Assembly (NCBI RefSeq): GCF_001875655.1
Contig: NZ_MKEQ01000001.1
Coordinates: 1,860,001 to 1,924,000 of the forward strand
Origin: Enterobacter hormaechei ATCC 49162
Lineage (GTDB): Bacteria > Pseudomonadota > Gammaproteobacteria > Enterobacterales > Enterobacteriaceae
Direction of reading: 5' to 3'
DNA length: 64,000 nucleotides
Shown piece after piece: positions 10,544-20,278 of the stretch. Position numbers and translations under genes: made by a program. Under the pieces are notes generated by a model, which was given only the letters and a program-made list of their open reading frames with translations, did no database searches and was not told where the DNA came from. The stretch's first letter is position 1, and each line of letters begins with the position of its first letter.

Positions 10544-10612
10544 AAGGGAGAGGGTGAAAACCGCACCGGACAGTCCCCTCGCCCCTTTGGGGAGAGGGTT
10601 AGGGTGAGGGGC
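10518..10612. repeat. Palindromic intergenic repeat (CCCTCACCCCAGCCCTCTCCC type)
   Basis: The segment contains CCCTCACCCC and CCTCTCCCT on the left, and GGAGAGGGTT and GGGTGAGGGG on the right, giving a long imperfect palindrome with an internal CTCTCCC/GGGAGAG hairpin. This G/C-rich short repeat type is common between genes of Enterobacter-like genomes. It separates the convergent acyltransferase and tauD genes and may act as a transcription barrier. Confidence 0.75.
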
Positions 10613-11464
10613 TCAAAGCGCACGATAATACGGCTTATCCCCCAAAATCGTCGCCCGCTGCATAATCCTTCGCTGCGGCAGGTAATCCGCATTCGCATAG
10701 TGCTGCGTCACGCGGTTATCCCAGATCGCCAGATCGTTCTCCTGCCAGCGCCAGCGCACCTGAAATTCCGGTTTAGTGATATGCGCAAACAGGAAGCCGA
10801 GCAGCGCCTCACTCTCTTTTTCCGCGACGTCCACAATGCGCGTGGTGAACCCTTCGTTCACAAACAGCGCCTGTTTCCCCGTGACCGGATGGGTACGCAC
10901 TACAGGATGCAGCAGCGGGGGATGTTTTGCGACCGCATCCAGCCAGCGCTGGTGTTCCTCTTCGCTTTTGCGGTACTTGTATTCCTGGAACGATTTTTTG
11001 AAGTCATGCTCCGCTCGCAGGCCACTCAGCAGCGCCCGGAACGGTGCGGACAGCGCCTCAAAGGCCGCAATGCCGCTGGCCCACAGCGTATCGCCCCCGG
11101 TTTCCGGCAGCAATTTTGCCGCCAGAATCGCGCCCGCGGGCGGCGTCTCGATAAAGGTCACGTCCGTATGCCAGTTGTCATTATCGGGCGGGTTATCGTT
11201 ATGGGTGTCCAGAACAATGATTTCCTCCACCCCTTCCGCATGCGGGTAAACCGGGTGGATATGCAGGTCGCCAAAACGCAGGGCCAGCGCGCGCTGCTGC
11301 TGTGGGGTAATGGCCTGCTCGCGCAGGAACACCACCTGATGGCGCAGCACCGCATGGTACAGCTGCTCAAACTGGTTATCGCTCAGCGGACGGGTTACGT
11401 CCAGGCCTGACACCTGTGCGCCAATGTACGGCCCCAGCGGGGTAATGGTCAGACGTTCACTCAT
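10613..11464 (-). CDS. tauD: TauD, taurine/2-oxoglutarate dioxygenase
   Basis: TauD uses Fe(II), oxygen and 2-oxoglutarate to hydroxylate taurine, releasing sulfite and aminoacetaldehyde under sulfur starvation. The 283-residue length and start [17 protein letters not shown] match E. coli. The iron ligands are visible in NWHTDVTF (HxD) and [11 protein letters not shown] (distal His), and the 2-oxoglutarate-binding Arg in RRIMQRATI. The start codon overlaps the tauC stop by 4 bp, so translation is probably coupled. It is the last gene of the tauABCD operon. Confidence 0.98.
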   Translation of the reverse strand: MSERLTITPLGPYIGAQVSGLDVTRPLSDNQFEQLYHAVLRHQVVFLREQAITPQQQRALALRFGDLHIHPVYPHAEGVEEIIVLDTHNDNPPDNDNWHTDVTFIETPPAGAILAAKLLPETGGDTLWASGIAAFEALSAPFRALLSGLRAEHDFKKSFQEYKYRKSEEEHQRWLDAVAKHPPLLHPVVRTHPVTGKQALFVNEGFTTRIVDVAEKESEALLGFLFAHITKPEFQVRWRWQENDLAIWDNRVTQHYANADYLPQRRIMQRATILGDKPYYRAL

Positions 11465-12288
11465 TGTATTTCTCCATGCCAGGGCGTCAGGCGACGCTGT
11501 AGCGCGCGCAGTCCCAGTTCTAATCCAAAGGCGATCGCGGCGATCACCGCGATCCCTGCCAGTACCACGTCAGTCGCCAGGAACTCTCCCGCCGACTGCA
11601 CCATGAAGCCCAGGCCGCGCGTGGCGGCAATCAGCTCTGCCGCCACCAGCGTGGACCAGCCCACCCCAAGGCCAATGCGCAGCCCGGTTAAAATCTCAGG
11701 CAGCGCGCCGGGTAAAATGACGAACAGCAACACCTGCGTGCGGCTTGCTCCCAGCGACTGCGCCGCGCGAATGCGTACCTGTTGCGCACTCTTTACCCCA
11801 GCCAGGGCCGACATCGCGACCGGTGCGAAAATCGCCAGATATATCAGTAAGATTTTTGACGTCTCGCCGATGCCAAACCAGATCACCATCAGCGGCAGGT
11901 AAGCCAGAGGCGGTACCGGGCGGTAAAGTTCGATCAGCGGGTCGAGTATGCCGCGCACCGTCGGACTCAGTCCCATCGCGATCCCCACCGGAACGCCAAT
12001 AATGACCGCCGCCAGCAGCGCCACCAGAATACGTGTCAGACTGGCGCCTAAATGCTGCCAGAGCGTGGCATCCATAAAGCCCTGCGGCCCGGCGATGGTA
12101 ATCAGTTTTTCCAGGACCTGGCCTGGCGGGGGCAGAAACAGCGGGCTGACCCACTGCTGCGCGGCAACAGCCCACCATACCGCCAGCAACACCACCAGCG
12201 TGCCGACGCTCAACGTGAGCTGGCGCGAGAACGGCCAGCGTAAGGCGAGACGCGTCCGCCGCGTTTTTTCACTGAAAACAATGCTCAT
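11461..12288 (-). CDS. tauC: TauC, taurine ABC transporter permease
   Basis: TauC is the membrane subunit of the taurine importer. It has 275 residues with about six membrane segments and the BPD_transp_1 fold, including the EAA-like loop near [21 protein letters not shown], which contacts TauB. It overlaps tauB upstream and tauD downstream by 4 bp each, so the three genes are tightly coupled. Confidence 0.97.
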   Translation of the reverse strand: MSIVFSEKTRRTRLALRWPFSRQLTLSVGTLVVLLAVWWAVAAQQWVSPLFLPPPGQVLEKLITIAGPQGFMDATLWQHLGASLTRILVALLAAVIIGVPVGIAMGLSPTVRGILDPLIELYRPVPPLAYLPLMVIWFGIGETSKILLIYLAIFAPVAMSALAGVKSAQQVRIRAAQSLGASRTQVLLFVILPGALPEILTGLRIGLGVGWSTLVAAELIAATRGLGFMVQSAGEFLATDVVLAGIAVIAAIAFGLELGLRALQRRLTPWHGEIQ

Positions 12289-13052
12289 GAGAAGGCCTCC
12301 CGTTGCTCAAACACCCGGCTTAAGACGTACTCACGCTGTTCAATAAACAGCGGGTCGGACTTGATGCTGCGCACCGGCTCCCCCGCCACGTAGCGCCGGG
12401 CAAACTCAAGCGGTAAACGTTCCAGCACGCGTCCCGGCCCGGGTGATAACAGCACCAGTTCGGTCGCCATAAACACAGCCTCTTCGATGTCGTGAGTAAT
12501 CAGCAGCACCTGCTTGCCGGTTTCGTGCCACAGGCGCAGCAGCAGGGTTTGCATCTGCTCGCGGGTGAAGGCATCCAGCGCCCCGAACGGCTCGTCCAGC
12601 AGCAACAGCTGTGGGTTTGCCGCCAGCGCACGGGCGATCCCGACGCGCTGACGCTGCCCGCCCGAAAGCTGCCAGATGAAGCGTTTTTCAGCCCCCTCCA
12701 GCCCGACCTTTTTCAGCATGTCGCGCGCCGTATTCAGACGCTGTTCACGCGCTACGCCAGCCAGTTGCAGACCAAACGCAACGTTTTCCTGCACGTTTCG
12801 CCACGGAAGCAGCCCTTCGTTCTGAAAGACCACGCCTCGCTCTGCGCCCGGCCCCGTTACTCGTTTCCCTTCCAGGTGGATCGTGCCGTGCTGATACGGT
12901 ACAAACCCGGCGATCAGGTTCAGCAGCGTGGTTTTCCCGCAGCCGGACGGTCCCAGCACCACCAGCAGTTCACCGCTGTCCAGCGTCAGGTTGATCGCTT
13001 CCAGGGCCGGTTTGCCGCCGTAATCGGCAGACAGGTTTGTAATGTTCAGCAT
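12285..13052 (-). CDS. tauB: TauB, taurine ABC transporter ATPase
   Basis: TauB is the 255-residue cytosolic ATPase subunit of the taurine importer. Walker A is GPSGCGKTT (near residue 35), the ABC signature is [15 protein letters not shown] and Walker B is LLLLDEPFG, followed by the H-loop THDIEEA. It lies 10 bp after tauA and overlaps tauC. Confidence 0.97.
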   Translation of the reverse strand: MLNITNLSADYGGKPALEAINLTLDSGELLVVLGPSGCGKTTLLNLIAGFVPYQHGTIHLEGKRVTGPGAERGVVFQNEGLLPWRNVQENVAFGLQLAGVAREQRLNTARDMLKKVGLEGAEKRFIWQLSGGQRQRVGIARALAANPQLLLLDEPFGALDAFTREQMQTLLLRLWHETGKQVLLITHDIEEAVFMATELVLLSPGPGRVLERLPLEFARRYVAGEPVRSIKSDPLFIEQREYVLSRVFEQREAFS

Positions 13053-13062
13053 CGCTGCCCCC

Positions 13063-14025
13063 TTATTTCACAAAGCGATCGGTCACGAACTGGCTGTAAT
13101 CCGCCGCCACCGCAGGTACTTTGCCCTGCTCTTTGAGGAACGTTGCAGTGTCGACAATCGCTTTGCTCACCGGCCCGTTCAGCTGCTGGACCTGCTGCGC
13201 AGGCGTCAGATAGGTGTTGCCTTTCACCAGCCCCGGCACGTCCGCTTCCGGCACGCCGCTCAGACGTGAGAGTTTCTCCAGGTTGGCGGGCTGTTTCAGC
13301 CATTCATCCGGGTTGCTGATGTAGGGTTGCTGGGCGTCAATGGCGCTTCTGGCGAAGGCTTTCACTACTTCAGGGTGTTTTTCAGCAAAGTCCTTACGTA
13401 CGACCCAGACATCAAGGGTTGGCGCGCCCCACTGCCCCACTTTTTCGGAGTCGGTCAGCACGGTGCCCTCCTTTTCCAGCTCGTTAACGGCGGGCGCCCA
13501 GACGTATGCCCCGTCGATGTCGCCACGCTGCCAGGCGGCAATAATCGCCGGAGGTTGCAGGTTAATGATTTGCACCTGGCCCGGCTTAATGCCCCAGTGT
13601 TTCAGCGCGGCCAGCAGGCTGTAATGCGTAGTAGAGATAAACGGCACCGCGATGCGTTTGCCGATCAAATCTTCGGGTCTGGTGATGGTTTTCTTCACCA
13701 CCAGCGCTTCGGAATTTCCGAGCTGCGAGGCGAGCAGGAAGACTTCGATCGGCACCTGCTGGCTGGCGGCTACGGCCAGCGGGCTGGAGCCAAGGTTGCC
13801 AATCTGCACGTCGCCCGAGGCAAGCGCCCGCACAATCGCCGCGCCGCTGTCGAACTTGCGCCAGTCGACTTTCGCCCCGCTCTCTTTGGCGAAGGTGTTA
13901 TCCGCCTGCGCGACTTTCGCCGGTTCCGCAGAAGTCTGATACGCCACGGTGACGTCCACCGCCTGCGCCTGAAATGCCCACAGCGCCAGTGCGCCGAGAA
14001 GTGTAATTCGCGATGAAATTGCCAT
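13063..14025 (-). CDS. tauA: TauA, periplasmic taurine-binding protein
   Basis: TauA captures taurine in the periplasm and delivers it to TauBC. The 320-residue protein has a signal peptide ending near FQAQAV and the NMT1/SsuA-like binding fold. Sequences such as [22 protein letters not shown] are nearly identical to E. coli TauA as I recall it. It is the first gene of the operon, so the sulfur-starvation promoter (CysB/Cbl-activated in E. coli) should lie in 14,026-14,165. I could not pin down the activator sites by eye. Confidence 0.97.
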   Translation of the reverse strand: MAISSRITLLGALALWAFQAQAVDVTVAYQTSAEPAKVAQADNTFAKESGAKVDWRKFDSGAAIVRALASGDVQIGNLGSSPLAVAASQQVPIEVFLLASQLGNSEALVVKKTITRPEDLIGKRIAVPFISTTHYSLLAALKHWGIKPGQVQIINLQPPAIIAAWQRGDIDGAYVWAPAVNELEKEGTVLTDSEKVGQWGAPTLDVWVVRKDFAEKHPEVVKAFARSAIDAQQPYISNPDEWLKQPANLEKLSRLSGVPEADVPGLVKGNTYLTPAQQVQQLNGPVSKAIVDTATFLKEQGKVPAVAADYSQFVTDRFVK

Positions 14026-14164
14026 AGTGCCTGCTCCCCTTGTTGTTATGGAGGCAGTATTTCCGGCGCGGGAAGTTTGATAAAGGAATAAAAAAGAATC
14101 GCTAATGACGATTCGTTTTTAGAAAAAAAGCGGGAAAGGATAGTTGGTTTTGTGCGGTTGTTTC

Positions 14165-14240
14165 GCCGGGTGGCGCTGCGCTTACCCGGCCTACGGTTCG
14201 TGCAGTTTGTAGTCCGGGTAAGCGCAGCGCCACCCGGCAA
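14165..14240. repeat. REP/BIME pair of inverted repeats
   Basis: GCCGGGTGGCGCTGCGCTTA on the left is matched by TAAGCGCAGCGCCACCCGGC on the right, a perfect 20-bp inverted pair separated by about 36 bp that includes GTAGTCCGGG. This is the classic enterobacterial REP doublet. It lies between the mmuM stop and the tauA promoter region. Confidence 0.9.
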
Positions 14241-14245
14241 AGACC

Positions 14246-15178
14246 TCAGCGCTGCGCGTTAAGCTCAGCAATATCTTTCGGCGTGGTGCGACAGCATCCG
14301 CCGATTAACTTCGCTCCCGCTTCCAGCCACTGCGGTAAATACCCTGCCAGCGTCTCGCAGGCTTCACCGTGGTGATGCCAGGTTTTGCTCACTGCATCAT
14401 AATGCTCGCCCGAGTTCGGGTAGACCACCAGCGGCAGCGACGTCAGGCTGTGCAGATGGGTCAGCGCCGCGGTGGTGTTTTCCAGCGCGATACAGTTGAT
14501 CCCCAGCGCGACAACCTGCGGATAGTTTTCCAGCACAGAAACGACATCCCGCAGCGGCGTTCCGTCGCTCAGGTGCTCGCTGTCACGCAGGGTAAATGAG
14601 AACCATGCCCGGGCGCGGGGATACGCCGTGAGCAACGCGGCCAGCGCCTTTATTTCCGGGAACGACGGCAGCGTTTCACAGGCCAGCAGATCCGCGCCTG
14701 CATCCAACAGCGCCTCTACACGCGGGCGATGGAATTCTGTGAATTCTTCAGCGCGACGCACGTAGTCACCGCGATATTCAGATCCATCGGCAAGATACGC
14801 GCCGTAAGGCCCTACCGACCCCGCCACCAGCAGCGTGCCCGCCTGTGCGTTCTCCGCCAGGTATGCTTCGCGTGCTTTGCGTGCCAGCTCTACGCTTTTA
14901 CCAATCAACGCCCGGGATTGCGCCTCGTCCAGCCCGCGTGCGGCAAAACCCGCAGGCGTGGCCTGATAGCTGGCGGTGATCGCCACCTGTGCCCCCGCGC
15001 GGTAGTAGTCGAGGTGCACGTCACGGATCAGCTCAGGGTTTTCCATCAGCACTTTGGCCGACCAGAGGCTGTCGGCAAGGTTACAACCGCGCGCTTCCAG
15101 CTCCGTTGCCATCGCCCCATCCAGCACAATGAACGGCTGGTTTTCAAGGAGGGCGGTAAGCGGATTATTCTGCGACAT
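14246..15178 (-). CDS. mmuM: MmuM, homocysteine S-methyltransferase
   Basis: MmuM transfers a methyl group from S-methylmethionine (or S-adenosylmethionine) to homocysteine, giving methionine. The 310-residue protein has the zinc-binding GGCCRTTP motif near its C-terminus and an upstream Cys in INCIALEN, together forming the cysteine zinc site. The start codon overlaps the mmuP stop by 14 bp, so the two are co-transcribed: MmuP imports the substrate and MmuM uses it. Confidence 0.97.
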   Translation of the reverse strand: MSQNNPLTALLENQPFIVLDGAMATELEARGCNLADSLWSAKVLMENPELIRDVHLDYYRAGAQVAITASYQATPAGFAARGLDEAQSRALIGKSVELARKAREAYLAENAQAGTLLVAGSVGPYGAYLADGSEYRGDYVRRAEEFTEFHRPRVEALLDAGADLLACETLPSFPEIKALAALLTAYPRARAWFSFTLRDSEHLSDGTPLRDVVSVLENYPQVVALGINCIALENTTAALTHLHSLTSLPLVVYPNSGEHYDAVSKTWHHHGEACETLAGYLPQWLEAGAKLIGGCCRTTPKDIAELNAQR

Positions 15179-16565
15179 GTTCAGGCTCCTGCGTGGTCAG
15201 ATTTCGGGTGAGGTAGTACGCACCATAGCACAGGGCGACAAACGGAAGCCCGCAATAAAGGGCGATACGCTGGCTGGGATCAAACCACAGGCCAACGCAG
15301 GCCACCAGGCAAAGGATGAAGCCGAGCACGGGCACCAGCGGATACCATGGCGCGCGATACTGCAACGCCGAAAGCGGCTGCCCGGCTTGCACGTGACGGC
15401 GACGAAACATGAAGTGCGACGCGCAGATGCTGATCCACACCGCCACCACCGCAAAACCGGAAATGGCGGACAGGGCCACAAACACCGTATCCGGCGCGAC
15501 CACGCTGGAGAACAGCGCCAGCACGCCGCCCAGCATGGAAACGGAGAGCGCCGTCAGCGGCACGCCGTTTTTGTTGACGCGGGCAAAGCAGCGCGGCAGC
15601 GTTTTCTCGTTCGACAGGGACCAGAGCATACGGCCAGAGGCGTACAGGCCCGAGTTCGCCGCCGAGAGGATCGCCGTCAGGATCACGAAGTTGAAGATAT
15701 CAGCCGCATATGGAATGCCGACCTTTTCAAACACCAGGACGAACGGGCTTTTCTCCACGCCAGCCTGCTGCATCGGGATCAGCGCCGCCAGCACAAACAC
15801 GGTGCCAATAAAGAAGATGATCAGCCGCGCGATGGTAGTGCGGATAGCGACAGGAATAACCTTGTGCGGGTTTTCCGTTTCCCCTGCCGCGATGCCGATA
15901 AGCTCCGTACCCGAGAAAGCAAAGTTGACCGCCACCATGGTCATCAGGATCGGCAGACCGCCGTGCGGGAACCAGCCTTCAGCGGTGATATTGCTCAAGC
16001 CCGGCGCGGGTGAACCGTCCTGCATCGGGATAAAACCGAAGATCGCCGCGCCGCCAAGAATAATGAAGGCGATGATGGTGATGACTTTCACCAGCGAGAA
16101 CCAGAATTCCCCTTCGGCGAAGAAGCGCGTGGAAATCACGTTAAGGCCAAAAATCACCACGCAAAAGACAACGCACCACGTCCAGACGGGAACCTGCGGA
16201 AACCAGTACTGCATACAGAAACCGGCGGCGGTAAAGCTCGAACCCAGCGCCACTGTCCACGTAAGCCAGTAGAGCCACGCCACGGTATACCCTGTCGCCG
16301 GGCCGAGATAGCGAGCGGCGTAGACGTGGAACGCGCCGGTCTCGGGCATCGCCACGGAAAGTTCGCCCAGACATTGCATAACCAGCCAGACCACCAGCGC
16401 ACCGATAAGATACGCCAGCAGCGTGCCCGCCGCGCCAGTTGTCGAAATGATGTATCCGGTATTGAAAAATAACCCTGTGCCGATAACGCCACCCAGCGAG
16501 AGCATAATCAGGTGGCGGGTTTTCATGGTGCGCTTAAGCTGCCCGTTTTGTTGTTCTGTTTGCAT
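15165..16565 (-). CDS. mmuP: MmuP, S-methylmethionine permease
   Basis: MmuP is an APC-superfamily amino-acid permease that imports S-methylmethionine. It has twelve predicted membrane segments, beginning with [16 protein letters not shown] place the start at the ATG at 16565 ([15 protein letters not shown]), as in E. coli, with AGAAGG just upstream. The frame also has an ATG at 16589, but that lies inside the candidate MetJ operator. The protein is 466 residues against 467 in E. coli as I recall. Confidence 0.95.
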   Translation of the reverse strand: MQTEQQNGQLKRTMKTRHLIMLSLGGVIGTGLFFNTGYIISTTGAAGTLLAYLIGALVVWLVMQCLGELSVAMPETGAFHVYAARYLGPATGYTVAWLYWLTWTVALGSSFTAAGFCMQYWFPQVPVWTWCVVFCVVIFGLNVISTRFFAEGEFWFSLVKVITIIAFIILGGAAIFGFIPMQDGSPAPGLSNITAEGWFPHGGLPILMTMVAVNFAFSGTELIGIAAGETENPHKVIPVAIRTTIARLIIFFIGTVFVLAALIPMQQAGVEKSPFVLVFEKVGIPYAADIFNFVILTAILSAANSGLYASGRMLWSLSNEKTLPRCFARVNKNGVPLTALSVSMLGGVLALFSSVVAPDTVFVALSAISGFAVVAVWISICASHFMFRRRHVQAGQPLSALQYRAPWYPLVPVLGFILCLVACVGLWFDPSQRIALYCGLPFVALCYGAYYLTRNLTTQEPEHVAE

Positions 16566-16575
16566 ATTACCTTCT

Positions 16576-16599
16576 AAACGTATGGACATCTAAACATCC
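16576..16599. promoter_or_regulatory. Three tandem candidate MetJ (met) boxes upstream of mmuP
   Basis: Three contiguous 8-bp units, AAACGTAT, GGACATCT and AAACATCC, each resemble the met-box consensus AGACGTCT with 2-3 mismatches. MetJ binds tandem 8-bp boxes, and E. coli mmuP is a MetJ target. The site lies 11 bp upstream of the chosen start codon. Confidence 0.6.
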
Positions 16600-16722
16600 A
16601 AAGAAGGGTGTTATACCGCGATTGTCAACAAAAAGCCACCCGGCGCGACTTCGGCGCAATTATTGGTAAATCCTTAAATCAGTTCTATAGTCGACACAGT
16701 TTCTTCTTCACCAGGACTCACT

Positions 16723-17832
16723 ATGCGATTTAACGGACTGACCAAAGGTTTCTTTATTCTCATCCTTGCCCTTGTTACCTGGGCTTTCTTTGACGTGCTG
16801 TCGCCCTATTTCTCGGCGATTCTTTGGGCTGCGATCCTGACCATCATTTTCAACCCGGTGAAAAACAAACTGCGTACCGCACTGGGCGATCGCAACGGGC
16901 TGGCTTCACTCCTTACCCTCGGCATTATCTGCCTGATCGTGTTTATTCCGTTGATGGTGATCCTTTCTTCGCTCGCGGTGGAACTGAACATGGTTTACAC
17001 CAAGCTGCAACAGAACAATACGCAGTTCCCGGAAGTGATCGCAGGTATCTTCAACCGTCTGCCGGACTGGGCCAGCGGCTTCCTGGCGGATCACAACCTG
17101 ACCAATGCCGCGCAGATCCAGAAAAAACTCTCTGATGTCGCGTTACAGGGCGGGCAGTATCTGGCAGGAAGCGCGTTCCTGATCGGTAAAGGGACGTTCG
17201 GCTTTGCTATTAGCTTCGGCATTATGTTGTATCTGCTGTTTTTCCTGCTCAAAGACGGGCCTTATCTGGTGCGCCAGATCCTCGACTCGCTGCCGCTGTC
17301 TGACTTCGTCAAACAGCACCTGTTTGCTAAATTTGTCGGCGTGTCACGTGCCACCGTAAAAGGCACGGCGGTCGTGGCGGTGGTTCAGGGTACGCTTGGC
17401 GGTATTGCCTTTGCCATCGTCGGTATTGACGGTAGCGTACTGTGGGGAGCGCTGATGGCGTTCCTCTCCCTGGTGCCTGCCGTCGGCTCGGCTATCGTCT
17501 GGGTTCCCGCCGCCATCTTCCTGTTTGCCACCCACCAGCTGTGGCAGGGTCTGTTCATTGTGGGCTTCTTTGTCATTATCGTCGGGCTGGTGGACAACCT
17601 CTTACGTCCGCTGCTGGTGGGCAAAGACACTAAAATGCCGGACTACCTGATATTGATCACCACGCTTGGCGGTATGGAGCTGTACGGCATTAACGGCTTT
17701 GTGATTGGGCCGCTGATTGCCGCCCTGTTTATCGCCTGCTGGAACCTCTTCTCCGGCCGCGACCACGCTGGCAACGCCGAGGAGCTGGACGCAGAGTTTA
17801 TCGAAGAGGGAAAAAATCCTCCGGATCTCTAA
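16723..17832 (+). CDS. AI-2E family transporter
   Basis: The 369-residue inner-membrane protein has the AI-2E/UPF0118 pattern: two N-terminal membrane segments (residues 7-45), one at about 60-85, a soluble stretch (90-150) and then a cluster of membrane segments. Conserved sequences include VDNLLRPLLVGKDTKMPDYL and GINGFVIGPLIAALF. The family contains the TqsA autoinducer-2 exporter and Na+/H+ exchangers, so the substrate cannot be fixed from sequence. It is not the YdiK paralogue as I recall that sequence. A terminator follows immediately, so the gene is probably monocistronic. Confidence 0.85.
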   Translation: MRFNGLTKGFFILILALVTWAFFDVLSPYFSAILWAAILTIIFNPVKNKLRTALGDRNGLASLLTLGIICLIVFIPLMVILSSLAVELNMVYTKLQQNNTQFPEVIAGIFNRLPDWASGFLADHNLTNAAQIQKKLSDVALQGGQYLAGSAFLIGKGTFGFAISFGIMLYLLFFLLKDGPYLVRQILDSLPLSDFVKQHLFAKFVGVSRATVKGTAVVAVVQGTLGGIAFAIVGIDGSVLWGALMAFLSLVPAVGSAIVWVPAAIFLFATHQLWQGLFIVGFFVIIVGLVDNLLRPLLVGKDTKMPDYLILITTLGGMELYGINGFVIGPLIAALFIACWNLFSGRDHAGNAEELDAEFIEEGKNPPDL

Positions 17833-17848
17833 CGAAACGCGTTCTGTC

Positions 17849-17874
17849 AGGCGGCCCTGTGCCGCCTTTTTTTT
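17849..17874 (+). terminator. Rho-independent terminator after the AI-2E transporter gene
   Basis: AGGCGG and CCGCCT form a 6-bp stem with a 7-nt loop, followed by eight T. Confidence 0.85.
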
Positions 17875-17946
17875 CGCGATAAATCAGGGGTTTTCTATAA
17901 TCTGAAAAGAACGCTCTTCCACATTTGTCGTAGAAGGATCCAACTG

Positions 17947-19731
17947 GTGCGAATCGCCACGATCACAAACTGGGCTTATGGTGTCACAGTGTGCCTGACC
18001 ATTGCCTCCGGCATCGTCATGCTGATGGCTTCCCATGCCGACAACGTCGAACGTCAGGCTGTTAAACAACGACAAATTTTTGACCAGCTTACGGAAGAGA
18101 TTGAAGCAGAAACCTGGATGCTCTCCGATTTAGCGCGCCTTTACGCCATCAAAAAAGAGCCCGATGTGCTGAAAACGTACCAGGCGAAAGAAGGTGAACT
18201 GAAGAATATTGAACACAAGGTGGGACAGTTAAAAGATACGGGTGCAACGGGCGAAGAGCTGGCGCTGCTGTATGAAGGACTGAAGATTGTCGATGGACTA
18301 CAGGATGAACAGCAGGCAGCTATTGGCAGCGTTGCCCGGGGCGAGGAACAGCAGGCCATTGCGTTACTCTTTGGCAAAAGTTACGAACTTGAAACGGAAC
18401 GCGCCCAGAGCAAAATTGACCATTTTCGTCTGTTGCTGGATAAGCGCATTATTGCCGATGTCCAGGCGGCGACCAAAACGTCAAAAACGCTGCGCACCCT
18501 CTCAGAGGTGATGGTCGGCCTGACCGCCCTGCTCTTCTTATTTGTGATGGGCTTTATTCTCAAGCATCGCGTGCTGCGCCCGGTGGTGCGTCTCAGTGAT
18601 GTGGTTCACCGGCTGGCCTCACAGGATTACGCTGTCGAAACGCCCAGTTTCAGCCAGGTCGATGAGATAGGCGATATGGCGCAGGCCATTCGCATTTTCC
18701 GCGAGAACGGGCTGGCCAGGCAGCGGCTTGAAAAAGAACGCGACGCGGACTGGGCCATCCGCGAGCTGCTTGCGCGAATGACCCAGCGCTTGCAGGGCTG
18801 CGAGAACGTCAGCGACGTGATGAATGTGGCAGAGTTATTTGCCCCTAATATCGCGCCGGGCGTTTCCGGGCATCTCTATATTCTGGAGCGCGATCCCTGG
18901 CAGATGCGCTGTGCAGCCGAATGGCTGTCGCCCGAAGGGGAGAAAAAGCCGTTCCATCCTGACGAATGCTGGGCCGTCCGGCGTGGCCAAAGCCATCCGC
19001 CCGTCAACGGCGAGCCGGATATCGGCTGTTATCATCTGCCGGAATCACAGGCGCAACAATCATTGTGCGTTCCCTTAATTGCTCAGGGCGAAGCGATTGG
19101 ATTGCTCTCATTCCAGAACATCACGCCTGAAACGGCGCCTTCCCGCGCCTATCTGGAACTGATGGCCGAGGCGCTGGGTCTGGCACTGGCTAACCAGCGA
19201 CTACGGGATGCTCTTCTGGAAAAAGCCCTGTTCGATCCCTTAACGGGGCTGCGTAATCGCCACCATCTGGAAGATACGTTCCGCACTCAAATGAAGCAGG
19301 CCATGCGTAACGATGAGCCGGTAAGCTGCCTGATGATCGATATCGATCACTTCAAGAGTATTAATGACCGCTTTGGTCATGAGGCCGGAGATCTGGTGAT
19401 CAAAAGCGTGGCAACCATTATTCAACGAGCGGTACACGATACCGGGCTGGCCTTCCGCTATGGGGGCGAAGAGTTTCTGGTACTGCTTACCGGTGCAGAT
19501 GAGGAGGCAGCGCTCGCCGCAGCAACGGAGATCTACAACGGCGTGCATGCGCTTTCGCTGCGCTACGGGCTTTCGGAAATTGGCCCGGTGGATGTTTCGA
19601 CTGGGATCGCCAGCTATCCACAGCACGCCCAGAGCGATAATTTGCTGCGCGCAGCGGACGTCGCGTTATACCGGGCAAAAGAGCTGGGGCGAGCGAGGAT
19701 CGTCAGTTTTGGCAGGCTGGAGGCGGGCTAA
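17947..19731 (+). CDS. Membrane-bound HAMP-GAF-GGDEF diguanylate cyclase
   Basis: The 594-residue protein has a membrane segment at 10-29, an extracytoplasmic helical domain (30-185), a second membrane segment (186-207), a HAMP linker (207-258), a GAF-like domain (about 285-415) and a GGDEF domain (425-590). The catalytic motif is intact as RYGGEEF (506-510 for GGEEF), so cyclic di-GMP synthesis is expected. The product-inhibition RxxD site is absent at its usual spacing, so feedback inhibition may be lost. The start is a GTG at 17947 with AAGGA 8 nt upstream. It stands alone, facing the small membrane protein gene downstream. Confidence 0.88.
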   Translation: MRIATITNWAYGVTVCLTIASGIVMLMASHADNVERQAVKQRQIFDQLTEEIEAETWMLSDLARLYAIKKEPDVLKTYQAKEGELKNIEHKVGQLKDTGATGEELALLYEGLKIVDGLQDEQQAAIGSVARGEEQQAIALLFGKSYELETERAQSKIDHFRLLLDKRIIADVQAATKTSKTLRTLSEVMVGLTALLFLFVMGFILKHRVLRPVVRLSDVVHRLASQDYAVETPSFSQVDEIGDMAQAIRIFRENGLARQRLEKERDADWAIRELLARMTQRLQGCENVSDVMNVAELFAPNIAPGVSGHLYILERDPWQMRCAAEWLSPEGEKKPFHPDECWAVRRGQSHPPVNGEPDIGCYHLPESQAQQSLCVPLIAQGEAIGLLSFQNITPETAPSRAYLELMAEALGLALANQRLRDALLEKALFDPLTGLRNRHHLEDTFRTQMKQAMRNDEPVSCLMIDIDHFKSINDRFGHEAGDLVIKSVATIIQRAVHDTGLAFRYGGEEFLVLLTGADEEAALAAATEIYNGVHALSLRYGLSEIGPVDVSTGIASYPQHAQSDNLLRAADVALYRAKELGRARIVSFGRLEAG

Positions 19732-19753
19732 CGGTGATATTCACACTCCAGGT

Positions 19754-20263
19754 TCAGGGCAGCGCGACCGCCCAAAGCACCACCATACCCAGTGAATTAC
19801 TCCGCTTTTCTACGTACAGGGTGCCATCGATAAAATAATTTCCCTGCGGATAACAGATGCGGATCTCTCTTTTGAGTTCCGGCTCATAGACTCCCGCCCC
19901 CGAGCAGCTTTTTCGGCTGCCGGATTCATACCGGTAAGGTTGGCTCCAGGCAGAGTATTCTCCGCCCAGTAGCCAGGCCGCGGTAAAGATAACGAAAATG
20001 GCAACCGGCAGGCTGAAGATGATGAGACCGAGGTAAAGTTTGACAACGTCGACAATGGCTTTGTCTTTAAACGCCCTCTTCGCAATTAAAATCACCATCG
20101 CCACCAGCGGCAGCAGCAATGTGCCAACCGCAAGATACTGTTCCCCCCGAACCGTAAGGAATGTCACGCGATAAATCTCGATTGACCAGACAACAAAACC
20201 AAATATCAACGCCAACCCGCCAACGATGAGTGGGATCAGAAAGGCATAACTGTCTTTTTTCAT
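19754..20263 (-). CDS. Hypothetical membrane protein
   Basis: I do not recognise a family. The 169-residue protein has three clear hydrophobic segments (about 8-28, 45-63, 75-98), followed by a soluble C-terminal part with two cysteines in GSRKSCSGAG and REIRICYPQG that could form a disulfide. The C-terminus resembles the small periplasmic domain seen in some enterobacterial hypothetical proteins. It is convergent with the cyclase gene and lies 15 bp downstream of the LysR gene on the same strand. Confidence 0.65.
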   Translation of the reverse strand: MKKDSYAFLIPLIVGGLALIFGFVVWSIEIYRVTFLTVRGEQYLAVGTLLLPLVAMVILIAKRAFKDKAIVDVVKLYLGLIIFSLPVAIFVIFTAAWLLGGEYSAWSQPYRYESGSRKSCSGAGVYEPELKREIRICYPQGNYFIDGTLYVEKRSNSLGMVVLWAVALP

Positions 20264-20278
20264 ATGAACACGTCCTTG

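Noticed and set aside
10518..10612. CRISPR-like repeat
   Set aside because: It is a single palindrome with no spacer-repeat series. No CRISPR array or cas gene was seen anywhere in the window.
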